Below are positions 1 through 7,326 of a stretch of DNA of 64,000 nucleotides, piece by piece. This DNA comes from Candidatus Thiodiazotropha sp. 'RUGA' (GTDB lineage: Bacteria > Pseudomonadota > Gammaproteobacteria > Chromatiales > Chromatiaceae), in assembly GCA_016842065.1 (NCBI GenBank), contig JAEPDS010000003.1:157372-221371 (forward strand), read 5' to 3'. Position 1 is the first letter of the stretch; the number at the start of each line of letters is the position of its first letter. The notes below the pieces were generated by a model. That model was given only the letters and a program-made list of their open reading frames with translations, was not told the DNA's origin and searched no databases. The position numbers and the translations under genes are program-made.

Positions 1-263
1 TCAATGCCGAATTTCACCTCCCCTTCAAAATAGGCAGAGGCCATAACCAGACAGAGCTCACCACTCTTCTCATCCACACAGTAGCTCTTCAACTTCTCTC
101 CAGCCTCTTTGTACTGCAGCTGTGAGACAAGTGCGGTGACCTCCCTTTGCCAACCAAAAGGCGTCCCTTCCGCTAACGCCAAGGGAGGTAGAACAAGCAG
201 CGCCAAGAGCAGTAAAAAAATCTGTCGCACAATCTTTCCATTCACGATGTAAGCCTGTTGCAT
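1..263 (-). CDS. Secreted protein of unknown function (3' end outside window)
   Basis: The reading frame runs off the left edge; only about the first 87 codons are visible. It starts at ATG (263) five bases after the stop of the rhodanese-like gene, so it is probably the next gene of the same operon. The N-terminus has a short basic stretch followed by a leucine-rich hydrophobic segment ending in LALA, a convincing Sec signal peptide. The visible mature part carries two cysteines and the phrase LVMASAYFEGE, which resembles a helical repeat (Sel1/TPR-like), but too little is present to assign a family. An in-frame GTG six codons downstream is an alternative start. The function is unknown; location and operon membership suggest a periplasmic partner of the multihaem cytochrome system. 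Confidence 0.6.
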   Translation of the reverse strand, partial: MQQAYIVNGKIVRQIFLLLLALLVLPPLALAEGTPFGWQREVTALVSQLQYKEAGEKLKSYCVDEKSGELCLVMASAYFEGEVKFGI

Positions 264-268
264 TTCGA

Positions 269-1216
269 TTACCTAACCATCTGAGTTGATTTAGGGCCTG
301 TTAACACGAATCCGATCGGGCCACCCATATCATCGGTGCTGTCATGCATTTCGCCACCCCAATCGATCCACTCCACCAAAGAACCGTCATAGAGTTGCGC
401 ATTTGGGTTTTCCAATATCTGGTGCAATACAAACCAACCCAATGCCGCCCAGACACCGGTATCGCTGAATGTGGCCAGCGTCCCCGTGGTCTCTATGTCA
501 TAACGCTGGAACTCCTGCCGGATGATCTCCGCAGAGAGGAACCGCCCGGTTGTCTCATCCAGAAGTCGTTCAGGCGGTATCCCCACACCATCGTAAATCG
601 TACCCCCTTCAGGCACCAGAGGATCCCGCCTATAGCCATCAAAATAGAGCCTGGGGCGGAAATCGATGACCGGCCTATTGTTGTCCAGCAGATCCTCCAC
701 CCGATTACTATCGGCCAGCAGAGCGGGCTCTAATTCTATGTCGCACTGTATCGCTTCAATGGTTGAGAGACCCTGTTGCAGATCCTCTGAAGAGAGTGAC
801 TCGATCCCTCCATCGAGAAGCGCCACCCGCAGAAACCCTGCCATCATCAGACTCCAGACAACCCGTGATGCCTCGGCGATCTGCCTGGGCTGTTTGGCGG
901 AACCGATGACCACCACGGACTCCCGGCCCGCCAATCCAAGTCTGCCCAGCAGAGCGGCCAGTTCAGGCTCATCAGGGAGGTAACCGGGCAGACCATAACG
1001 ATCAACCTGCCAATCGAGTTCATTGAATCCTGCCCATCTGGCTTGCGGCCAATGCCCCGCCATGAAATCGGCTCGCGGTCTGACATCGAGAACAACAACC
1101 TGATCCCTGTTATCGGATAGCCAGGCACCATCCACCAGTACAGGTATGGGCGCTGACAAAAGAGCCAATGGCCAGAGACATCCCAGCAGCGCCAGGATGC
1201 GCAGCAGGGAATCCAT
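269..1216 (-). CDS. Secreted tandem rhodanese-fold protein lacking the catalytic cysteine
   Basis: Start chosen at ATG 1216, which overlaps the TGA of the upstream ZnuA-like gene (TGATG), implying translational coupling. A signal peptide (about residues 1-22) is followed by two rhodanese domains: roughly 30-140, with the DVRP motif typical of rhodaneses, and 170-290. Thiosulfate sulfurtransferases carry the persulfide-bearing cysteine in the C-terminal domain, in a CxTG..A..WF.L context. Here the matching segment reads TFSDTGVWAALGWFVL, with serine where the cysteine should be, and the N-terminal domain has no substitute. Classical sulfurtransferase activity is therefore unlikely; a binding or structural role is my inference. 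The last residues (GPIGFVLTGP) are encoded by a copy of a dispersed 33-bp repeat. Operon context points to a periplasmic role linked to the multihaem cytochromes. Confidence 0.8.
   Translation of the reverse strand: MDSLLRILALLGCLWPLALLSAPIPVLVDGAWLSDNRDQVVVLDVRPRADFMAGHWPQARWAGFNELDWQVDRYGLPGYLPDEPELAALLGRLGLAGRESVVVIGSAKQPRQIAEASRVVWSLMMAGFLRVALLDGGIESLSSEDLQQGLSTIEAIQCDIELEPALLADSNRVEDLLDNNRPVIDFRPRLYFDGYRRDPLVPEGGTIYDGVGIPPERLLDETTGRFLSAEIIRQEFQRYDIETTGTLATFSDTGVWAALGWFVLHQILENPNAQLYDGSLVEWIDWGGEMHDSTDDMGGPIGFVLTGPKSTQMVR
291..322. repeat. Dispersed repeat A, copy 1 (inside rhodanese-like gene)
   Basis: TTAGGGCCTGTTAACACGAA followed by TCCGATCGGGCC. The core GGGCCTGTTAACACGAATCC recurs exactly at 7057-7076 and with one change at 38172-38191. 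This copy lies inside the 3' end of a coding sequence and is translated as GPIGFVLTGP. Confidence 0.85.
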
Positions 1217-2145
1217 CAGGAGCGGATCACACAATCATTCAGTTTGGAGGCCAGATTGCCAAACCATTGAAAATATCCACCGGTGGTCTTCGGCATCTGA
1301 TGACCAGCGGGATCCAGTACAACCCGGTTCAACCCAGCCTGATCCAGTACCGACATGAGGTGCTGGTCGAATGGCTCTGCCGCCACCACACACTTAGCCC
1401 CTCTGGCCTTGGCTTTATCGACGATATCCTGGGCCGTTCCTCCGGCAGGGACCGTATGCAGCTTATAGCGCTGCTCAAGGTATTGAAACTCATCCTGCAA
1501 AACCACGAACGGCTGACTGCTGGCTTCATGCAGCAGTTTGTTTACCCGTACATCCAACTCCCACAGGGCCTGGATAATCTGATCCGAGTTACCTTGATAG
1601 GCCCAGTGGTTGCGTTGATCCAATCCCTGATAAACCATGGTGATCGCTTCCAGGGCAGCCATGGCGTTCAATGGGTCGAGCCAATACATGGTGTCGATCA
1701 AGCCTTCAGGTCGAATCGTCTGCACCATGCCATAGCCTTTACCCAATGACTCCATGTGCGGATCCTCATCCTCACTCGGACCCTTCCAGTCTGCCGGAGT
1801 CCGTTTTGCCAGCTGATGCACACCAGCCGCATCGATCAGTGAAACAGCGGCCTGACCCGACGCGTCCAACTGCTTGGCAAGCACAGGCTCCAGTGCCGCA
1901 CCACTCCAGAAGAGCACGGTAAGACCGGTGGGGATGTTCCAATCCCCACTCTGGTCCCGCTCCACCAACACAACCTCCACCGGACTGCCCCAGGCCAGGG
2001 CAGATGCCAGTGTGAACATGGGCGGTTGAGTAACCCCCACGCGAAAACTCTTTTGCGATATCGGTTCGCCATCGCTTTCAGCGGCAACCAGTGGCGTCAT
2101 TACGCCCAGGCAGAGTGCAATGACTGTGACGAAGAATTTAGCCAT
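1216..2145 (-). CDS. ZnuA/TroA-fold periplasmic protein without the metal-binding histidines
   Basis: Start chosen at ATG 2145 because GGAGG lies seven bases upstream; an earlier in-frame ATG at 2178 has no such site. An N-terminal signal peptide of about 22 residues precedes a cluster A-I (SBP_bac_9) fold. Family landmarks are WSGAALEPVL in the first lobe, YWLDPLNAMAALEAI at the inter-lobe helix, and the C-terminal VLDPAG with YFQWFGNLASKL. In ZnuA three histidines bind zinc. By eye, the first is absent (no DPH loop before the WSG motif), the second is methionine (DTMYWLDP instead of DPHxWLDP), and the third is glutamine (LQDEF instead of FHDxF). No ABC permease or ATPase lies nearby, so it is probably not a transporter component. 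It sits between the IalB-like gene and the rhodanese-like gene in the cytochrome operon; its role is unknown. Confidence 0.75.
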   Translation of the reverse strand: MAKFFVTVIALCLGVMTPLVAAESDGEPISQKSFRVGVTQPPMFTLASALAWGSPVEVVLVERDQSGDWNIPTGLTVLFWSGAALEPVLAKQLDASGQAAVSLIDAAGVHQLAKRTPADWKGPSEDEDPHMESLGKGYGMVQTIRPEGLIDTMYWLDPLNAMAALEAITMVYQGLDQRNHWAYQGNSDQIIQALWELDVRVNKLLHEASSQPFVVLQDEFQYLEQRYKLHTVPAGGTAQDIVDKAKARGAKCVVAAEPFDQHLMSVLDQAGLNRVVLDPAGHQMPKTTGGYFQWFGNLASKLNDCVIRS

Positions 2146-2167
2146 AATGCCTCCTATCCGATCCATG

Positions 2168-2755
2168 CTATTCAGCACTCGCTGACTGACTGTTTTTAGC
2201 CAATTGACCTTTCACTTTGCTCAATAGCGCTTGATAGGGCCCCAAATCAGCCAGGGTGAGATGACGCACCCCGCTGTGAGAATTGAAGGTCACCACGATC
2301 TTGTGCCCCTGCTCCATCTCCTCGAGGATTTTCGCAGCGATATCGGGAGAGATCATCAGATTGTTGCCTTTCGGTGCCGTGATCTTATGCCGACTCTGTT
2401 TATCGATACCGATGGTAACCGTTGTGCCGGCCTTGAAACCCTGATAGGTGGCAACCACAAAACCGACCGAATCGGGCGTCCATGCAGGCCCCACCTGGAT
2501 AAAGTTCTTCGCTTGCCACTCACCGAACTGTTCGATATGAAACATACGGCAGTAGACCTTGCTCTGCTCCATCTCATCGCAAGTCGCCTTCCAGGTTCCC
2601 GCCCGCTCTTCGAACAGGTGATCCCGTTTCATCGGCATCGGCATCGGCATCGGTTGCGCCTGCATACCATCTTCATCGGCCGCCTTTGCCAACGCCGGTC
2701 CGACACTGAACCCAATCATCGAGAGTAACAGAGCCGTTACAACAGGCTTATTCAT
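2168..2755 (-). CDS. IalB-like secreted protein (Met-Pro repeat)
   Basis: The ATG at 2755 overlaps the stop of the pentahaem cytochrome gene (TGATG) with GGAGG seven bases upstream, so the two are translationally coupled. The product has about 195 residues. A signal peptide is followed by a short low-complexity stretch of alternating Met-Pro (around residue 38) and then a beta-rich domain containing TWKATCDE and VYCRMFH. This spaced cysteine pair and the overall layout resemble the invasion-associated locus B family (periplasmic proteins of unclear biochemical role). Family assignment is by motif impression only. The methionine run could bind copper or simply be a linker; nothing in the sequence decides this. 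Confidence 0.6.
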   Translation of the reverse strand: MNKPVVTALLLSMIGFSVGPALAKAADEDGMQAQPMPMPMPMKRDHLFEERAGTWKATCDEMEQSKVYCRMFHIEQFGEWQAKNFIQVGPAWTPDSVGFVVATYQGFKAGTTVTIGIDKQSRHKITAPKGNNLMISPDIAAKILEEMEQGHKIVVTFNSHSGVRHLTLADLGPYQALLSKVKGQLAKNSQSASAE

Positions 2756-3873
2756 CAATCCGCCTCCGAATCGTTACGTGCACCACGCAGCACCCAGTTA
2801 CTCACCAATTGTAACTGCTCCTGGCTCAACTTGGTGTAGCGGCGCATCTCCTTCAGGTTATTGCGCCAATCAAACATGATCCACTTATCTCGCGAGTAGG
2901 TTTTATGACATAAGTTGCAGTCCAGCTCATAGAGATCGGTCACATACTCCCAGTAGCGCTCCTCACTGGGTCCAAGCACCGTGCGTGGCACCCATCCGGT
3001 GAGTTTGATCCGGTTCCAGGTCAACTCATACTCAGGTTCCAGCTTACTCTCGATCTTCTCTATTTGATCCATGCCGTCAAAACTCATCTTCGCCAGTGTC
3101 ACAGCCCGATTGAAGTCGATGAAGATCTGGCTACCCTCTTCCCTGTCCCAACCTTCGCTCGAAACCTGAACCCAACCCCCCTCCTGTTTGACAACCGCCA
3201 ATGGCGTACCGCCATATAACGTTGCCAATGGATCGTCGCCTCCTGGGGTTGCTGTCATGGCCACTTCATGGGGTAATACGACCGCTTGATCAGCCAGTTG
3301 GGCACTGTGTGCCTCAGCCAGGTATTCGGCTTCCATCTCACTATAGAGCTTCTCCATGTTCGGCAGTTTGTGGGCAACACCTTTATGACAGTTGATACAG
3401 GTCTGCTCACCACTCAGCAGCTTTTTGTGCATCTTTTGCGCCAGTGAAGTCTGCTTTTCCGTCAGCATGGTTTCATTGGTATGACAGTTGCGACACTCAC
3501 GGGAGTCACTCTGCTCCATGGTCGACCAGACATTCTGCGCCAGTTGCAGACGGTAGACTTCAAACTTCTCCGGCGTATCGATGGTGCCCAGAGCCCAATG
3601 ATAGAGCTCCTTCGTCGCCTGGATTTTACGCACCAGTTTTGCACCCCAGGGTCTTGGCACATGACAGTCTGAACAGATTGCCGGAACCCCGGAAGGATTA
3701 TGTGCATGAGCCGACTGCTCATACTCTCCCTGCACAACATTCATTTCGTGGCAGAAAGTACAGAAATCATAACTATTTGTATATTCCATGAAGGTGTTGA
3801 AACCACCCCAAAGAATAATGCCGGCAAAGATACCGACAACCAGCGTCAACCAACTGAAAGCTCTCTTCATCAT
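2755..3873 (-). CDS. TorC-like pentahaem c-type cytochrome (NapC/NirT family plus C-terminal haem)
   Basis: Membrane-anchored cytochrome expected to oxidise quinol and pass electrons to a periplasmic partner. One N-terminal transmembrane helix (LTLVVGIFAGIILWGGF) is followed by the NapC/NirT domain with four haem motifs (CTFCH, CSDCH, CRNCH, CINCH). A middle segment resembles an SH3 fold (LYGGTPLAVVKQEGGWVQV), and a fifth motif, CNLCH, lies near the C-terminus. NapC domain plus a separate C-terminal haem is the architecture of TorC/TorY, the quinol dehydrogenases of TMAO reductases, but no TMAO reductase gene is present here. The start at 3873 (MMKR) is preferred over 3900 because AGGA lies just upstream; both are possible. 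The likely electron acceptor is the 12-haem protein encoded upstream in the same operon. Confidence 0.85.
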   Translation of the reverse strand: MMKRAFSWLTLVVGIFAGIILWGGFNTFMEYTNSYDFCTFCHEMNVVQGEYEQSAHAHNPSGVPAICSDCHVPRPWGAKLVRKIQATKELYHWALGTIDTPEKFEVYRLQLAQNVWSTMEQSDSRECRNCHTNETMLTEKQTSLAQKMHKKLLSGEQTCINCHKGVAHKLPNMEKLYSEMEAEYLAEAHSAQLADQAVVLPHEVAMTATPGGDDPLATLYGGTPLAVVKQEGGWVQVSSEGWDREEGSQIFIDFNRAVTLAKMSFDGMDQIEKIESKLEPEYELTWNRIKLTGWVPRTVLGPSEERYWEYVTDLYELDCNLCHKTYSRDKWIMFDWRNNLKEMRRYTKLSQEQLQLVSNWVLRGARNDSEAD

Positions 3874-4040
3874 CACATTCCTACCAATTAGTTCCGCCAT
3901 TCATTCCGAGAATTGTCATTCACTTTGTCATCAAGGCCTCTTGTCGAGCAATGGCAGAGTGCTGTAAAGCAAGCAGCCTCTCTGACCAACATCGGCATCG
4001 ATGATGATCACAGTGCTCAAATCGAGGGGGAAGGAAAAAG

Positions 4041-4067
4041 TGGAGCCAGCCCAGAGGGCTGGCTCCA
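4041..4067 (-). terminator. Strong hairpin between the 12-haem gene and the rest of its operon
   Basis: A perfect 12-bp stem, TGGAGCCAGCCC / GGGCTGGCTCCA, with a 3-base loop, followed on the minus strand by ACTTTTTCC. It could be a partial terminator or an mRNA-stabilising hairpin, leaving more transcript for the cytochrome than for downstream genes. A weaker hairpin (CAGGTG/CACCTG, 4075-4091) precedes it. Confidence 0.7.
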
Positions 4068-4104
4068 GCCATTCAGGTGATAATCACCTGTCTACTACAC
4101 GCCC

Positions 4105-6456
4105 TTACTTCTTCTGGGCAGCAATCGCTTTCAGCGCTTTCTTCATGAACTGCTGATGCTCGAAGCTATCCATAACGCCAGGTTCGGATACCTTCTGCCA
4201 GAAGTCAGGATTGAAACGCTCTTCGTGACAACCGAGGCAGACACCGGTCTTCTCGATGGCGTCACGCTTCTCGTCTGGCAACGGACCTGTCAGCGGCCAG
4301 TGAGATCCTACGGAACTCAGCTGTTCGCCATCCTCAGTCACAATCGCAGACCAGTCGTAGGTCAGACCGGGGATACCGGGGATCTGAACCTGGGTCCGCT
4401 GAGGAATGATCTTGCCAGTGGCGGAGTCCTTCAGATCCAGCACGAAGTCCTTATCGGCACCCAACAGGAAGCGACCGCCTTCAACACCGTAACCCAATGC
4501 CTTTGGATTGTCGTGACAGGACTCACAGCTACGGGCACTACGGCCAGCGGTATGAGGCTGTACGGCAGCGGTATCGATACCGGGACCTTCAGGAGTTTCC
4601 CAGATCTTGTTGTTGACCAGAGTCTTGCCATCTTTGTCGATTACCGTGGTGGTGACCTGACAACCAGGCATCATCGGGCTGACACGACCTTCGCCGTTGA
4701 TACCGAGCACCGGAGTCTCCCAACGCAGGTAGGAGCGGGTCTCCATGACTTTACCCGGGCTCTTCATACCGTTGGTGCCAGGAGGCGCATCCGGGGTCAG
4801 GCCGGTCTTGGGATCGCGATTATTGGCGTTAACCAGCCAGTCGGTACCCTCATTGCCTTTCGAGTAATCAACCGTGACGTGGCAACCGTAGCACTGTGGT
4901 ACCCAGTCGGCATGACAGGCATAGCACTCCATGTTGTTCTGATGTTGCGGGATCAGGAACATGGAGACTTTCGCCAGAGTCGACTTGAAGGTGCCTTCGT
5001 CGCCGATCTGTTTCAGCAGAGGTACTCTGAAATCCAGACCGTTGGCGGAGTGAACGATAACGTCCTTGCCCTTCTTAACCACATTACCCAGAGGATTGCC
5101 GCGTGCGGTCAGCAGGTAACCATCCTGAGGTTCATACTGAGTGGCGTCTTTCATGTACTCAGGCCATTTCGTGCCAAGTCCGCGAGGCTCGGTGTAGGCG
5201 GTCGGTAGACCGTCTTTCATCTCACCAAACTCTTCGCCACGACCCAGCGGCAGATCCCAAGGCAGTTTGTTGAAGGTGCCGTGGCAGTCTTCACACTCGA
5301 CCTCGACCTGTGCCAGAGTGGTACCCGGGATATTGCCATCACCATGCAGATCGATGGTGGTATGGCAGTCCTGACAGAGCATGCCACCCTGCGGGTTACC
5401 GGCAATCGAGTTCATCTCATGGTGTAGGTCTTCCTTGATGAACAGGTAACGCTTGGTGTGCATCTTAGGCTGTTTCTTACCCTTTTCATTAAAGGGAGAA
5501 CCGTAAGGTGCTTCCATGATGCCCTGATAGCTCACGCCGACACGCTTGCCGCGGTTGTGACAGGAGACACAGGTTTCAACAGGAATACCGGAGAACTCAA
5601 CCTCACCAACCTTAACCTTGGTCTTACGGGTACCCTGCATACGGTGAGTCAGGATATGGCCCGCTTCGTCCTTCTTGATGGTTGGATCACCACCTTCGTA
5701 GTAACCATCATTGGAGTAAGGCACGTGACAGGCGGAACAGCCGGAACCGCGGTAGTCACCACGCTTATCGCGACCGGTTACACCAACATGACAACGCTGA
5801 CAGTCATGACGGGAGTAGGTCAGACCCGCATGGTTGGGATTGTCGGTCAGCTTCTCCAGATCAACCTGTGGCAGCTGTTTCAGACGCTTCGGCATCTGAT
5901 CTGGATGTTTCTTGACGAAGTCCTTCATGTACTTCTTGTAGGCCTTGGTACCGACCAGCGGTACGGGACCATCTTCGTCCATCACATCATAGTTACCCCA
6001 GACAACCTTCATGTCTTTCTGATAACCCCATGACCACATGTTACCCTGCAGTTTACCTGCCTCAGTATTCATCAGGGATTTGTTCAAACGGTCATAGTAT
6101 CCAGAGTGGCACTGGCCACAAGCTTGGTCGTTGACTGGCATGGCGCCAGGATCGGGTAGGAAGTTTTTAGGTCCACCCTTTTTTGCTAGTCCGGCGGGGG
6201 AGCCCATATGGGCCTTCATCTTATCTTTTTCTTCTTTGGGGTTACCGCCATGACAGACTACACAGCCTGCCGGATCACCCAATTCTGCACCCATCTTTTC
6301 AATGTCTTCCTGCATGACACCGTCACTAAAACGTTCTATACCGTCGTGACATGCCAAACAGGCTTTGCCTTGGGCTTCAGCTACAGGGAGCAGCGTATTG
6401 CCTCCGCTACCCCAAGCAACTAACGCCACTACTGCAAGTAGTGCTAGGCGTTTCAT
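4105..6456 (-). CDS. Secreted 12-haem cytochrome c
   Basis: 783 residues with a signal peptide (about 1-29). It contains twelve CxxCH haem-attachment motifs: CLACH, CVVCH, CGQCH, CQRCH, CSACH, CVSCH, CQDCH, CEDCH, CYACH, CYGCH, CESCH and CLGCH. The first three are clustered within residues 30-120 and the last lies near residue 740. The spacing is irregular, with large haem-poor inserts (around 380-490 and 560-650), so this is not a simple nanowire repeat. I do not recognise a characterised family. GGGAG seven bases upstream supports this start. It is followed by the TorC-like quinol dehydrogenase, a pairing typical of periplasmic respiratory reductases or extracellular electron conduits. Whether it reduces or oxidises a sulfur compound, or just relays electrons, cannot be read from the sequence. 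Confidence 0.85.
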   Translation of the reverse strand: MKRLALLAVVALVAWGSGGNTLLPVAEAQGKACLACHDGIERFSDGVMQEDIEKMGAELGDPAGCVVCHGGNPKEEKDKMKAHMGSPAGLAKKGGPKNFLPDPGAMPVNDQACGQCHSGYYDRLNKSLMNTEAGKLQGNMWSWGYQKDMKVVWGNYDVMDEDGPVPLVGTKAYKKYMKDFVKKHPDQMPKRLKQLPQVDLEKLTDNPNHAGLTYSRHDCQRCHVGVTGRDKRGDYRGSGCSACHVPYSNDGYYEGGDPTIKKDEAGHILTHRMQGTRKTKVKVGEVEFSGIPVETCVSCHNRGKRVGVSYQGIMEAPYGSPFNEKGKKQPKMHTKRYLFIKEDLHHEMNSIAGNPQGGMLCQDCHTTIDLHGDGNIPGTTLAQVEVECEDCHGTFNKLPWDLPLGRGEEFGEMKDGLPTAYTEPRGLGTKWPEYMKDATQYEPQDGYLLTARGNPLGNVVKKGKDVIVHSANGLDFRVPLLKQIGDEGTFKSTLAKVSMFLIPQHQNNMECYACHADWVPQCYGCHVTVDYSKGNEGTDWLVNANNRDPKTGLTPDAPPGTNGMKSPGKVMETRSYLRWETPVLGINGEGRVSPMMPGCQVTTTVIDKDGKTLVNNKIWETPEGPGIDTAAVQPHTAGRSARSCESCHDNPKALGYGVEGGRFLLGADKDFVLDLKDSATGKIIPQRTQVQIPGIPGLTYDWSAIVTEDGEQLSSVGSHWPLTGPLPDEKRDAIEKTGVCLGCHEERFNPDFWQKVSEPGVMDSFEHQQFMKKALKAIAAQKK

Positions 6457-7326
6457 TATCAGACTCCCATAGTTTGGTTAAAAAATGCATCCGGCCAGCG
6501 GAAGCGACGAACACGGGCATCGACCCCATCAATTCTTGTTACTGAGCATCGCTCTCACCTGCAATGCACATGCGCTTGGCGCACAGATCAGAATCGCAAG
6601 ATCTGTACCAAGACACCTAGCAGGGATACGCAGTGCCACTAAAGCCGTTTCAGGGCGCGGTTGTGTATGCTGGGAAAGGCAGATAAACCGGGGCTTTCAG
6701 AGGGTTTTTTGGGTATACCCAATTGGAGCTAGATGGCGTTACTCACAAAGGGAATGACCAGCGATGGAGAAGCTGGGATTCAATCCGATTGAACGAATCG
6801 TTCAATCAACTTCATGTCAGGTGAATAAACCGTTCCACCACGACAAAAACCAAGAAAAACGGTAAGTTATATTGCACCTGATTTTTTACCTGAAAGATTC
6901 CTGGCAGCCAATCGCGAAAACTGATCCAGCTCTCAATGGCAGACGCTGGGACGCTGATACCGGCCATCTCCATAGAGCATCATCATTAGAGCCAGCCCTG
7001 AAGTTGTGCCGATTCCCATAGTGGACAACGCGTACCGCTGAACTCTATGTGACCTAGGGCCTGTTAACACGAATCCAATTGGCCCTAACGCTCTTGCAAC
7101 TGATCGAAGCGCCCCCATATCTCACAGATAAACAAACGACTCCGAAAACCGGATTCCTGCTGATTTACACAATAAGCTGAGACTTTGTCCGATCGTTTAT
7201 GCAAAATGGGGCCATGCGACCCGCTTGAAACGGGCAAAACCGACTGCTCCGAGTCGACTCGAAAAGACTCTGGTTGGGATTATTCCGGTCAGATAAACCA
7301 GAGAGTAAGCACACACAGAAGGTAGC
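6457..7326. other. 870-bp intergenic region between the 12-haem gene and lon
   Basis: Divergent spacer. It should contain the promoters of both the cytochrome operon (minus) and lon (plus), but I could not place either with confidence. It holds repeat A copy 2 at 7055-7087. An ORF at 6485-6757 has no ribosome binding site and arginine/serine-rich nonsense composition, so I do not regard it as a gene. Confidence 0.6.
7055..7087. repeat. Dispersed repeat A, copy 2 (complete, inverted ends)
   Basis: A 33-bp element bounded by perfect 7-bp inverted ends, TAGGGCC and GGCCCTA, with internal TGTTAACA. The core GGGCCTGTTAACACGAATCC is identical to copy 1 (291-322). It can form a hairpin and looks like a small palindromic intergenic repeat. 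Confidence 0.85.

Noticed and set aside
5458..6033. Long plus-strand frame opposite the 12-haem gene
   Set aside because: It is an antisense shadow; the minus-strand frame has twelve haem motifs, a signal peptide and a ribosome binding site.
6485..6757. 90-codon frame in the cytochrome-lon spacer as a gene
   Set aside because: No ribosome binding site, implausible composition and no recognisable motif.
7224..7250. CTTGAAA upstream of lon as a sigma-32 heat-shock promoter
   Set aside because: The -35-like word is present but no CCCCAT-like -10 follows at 11-15 bp.
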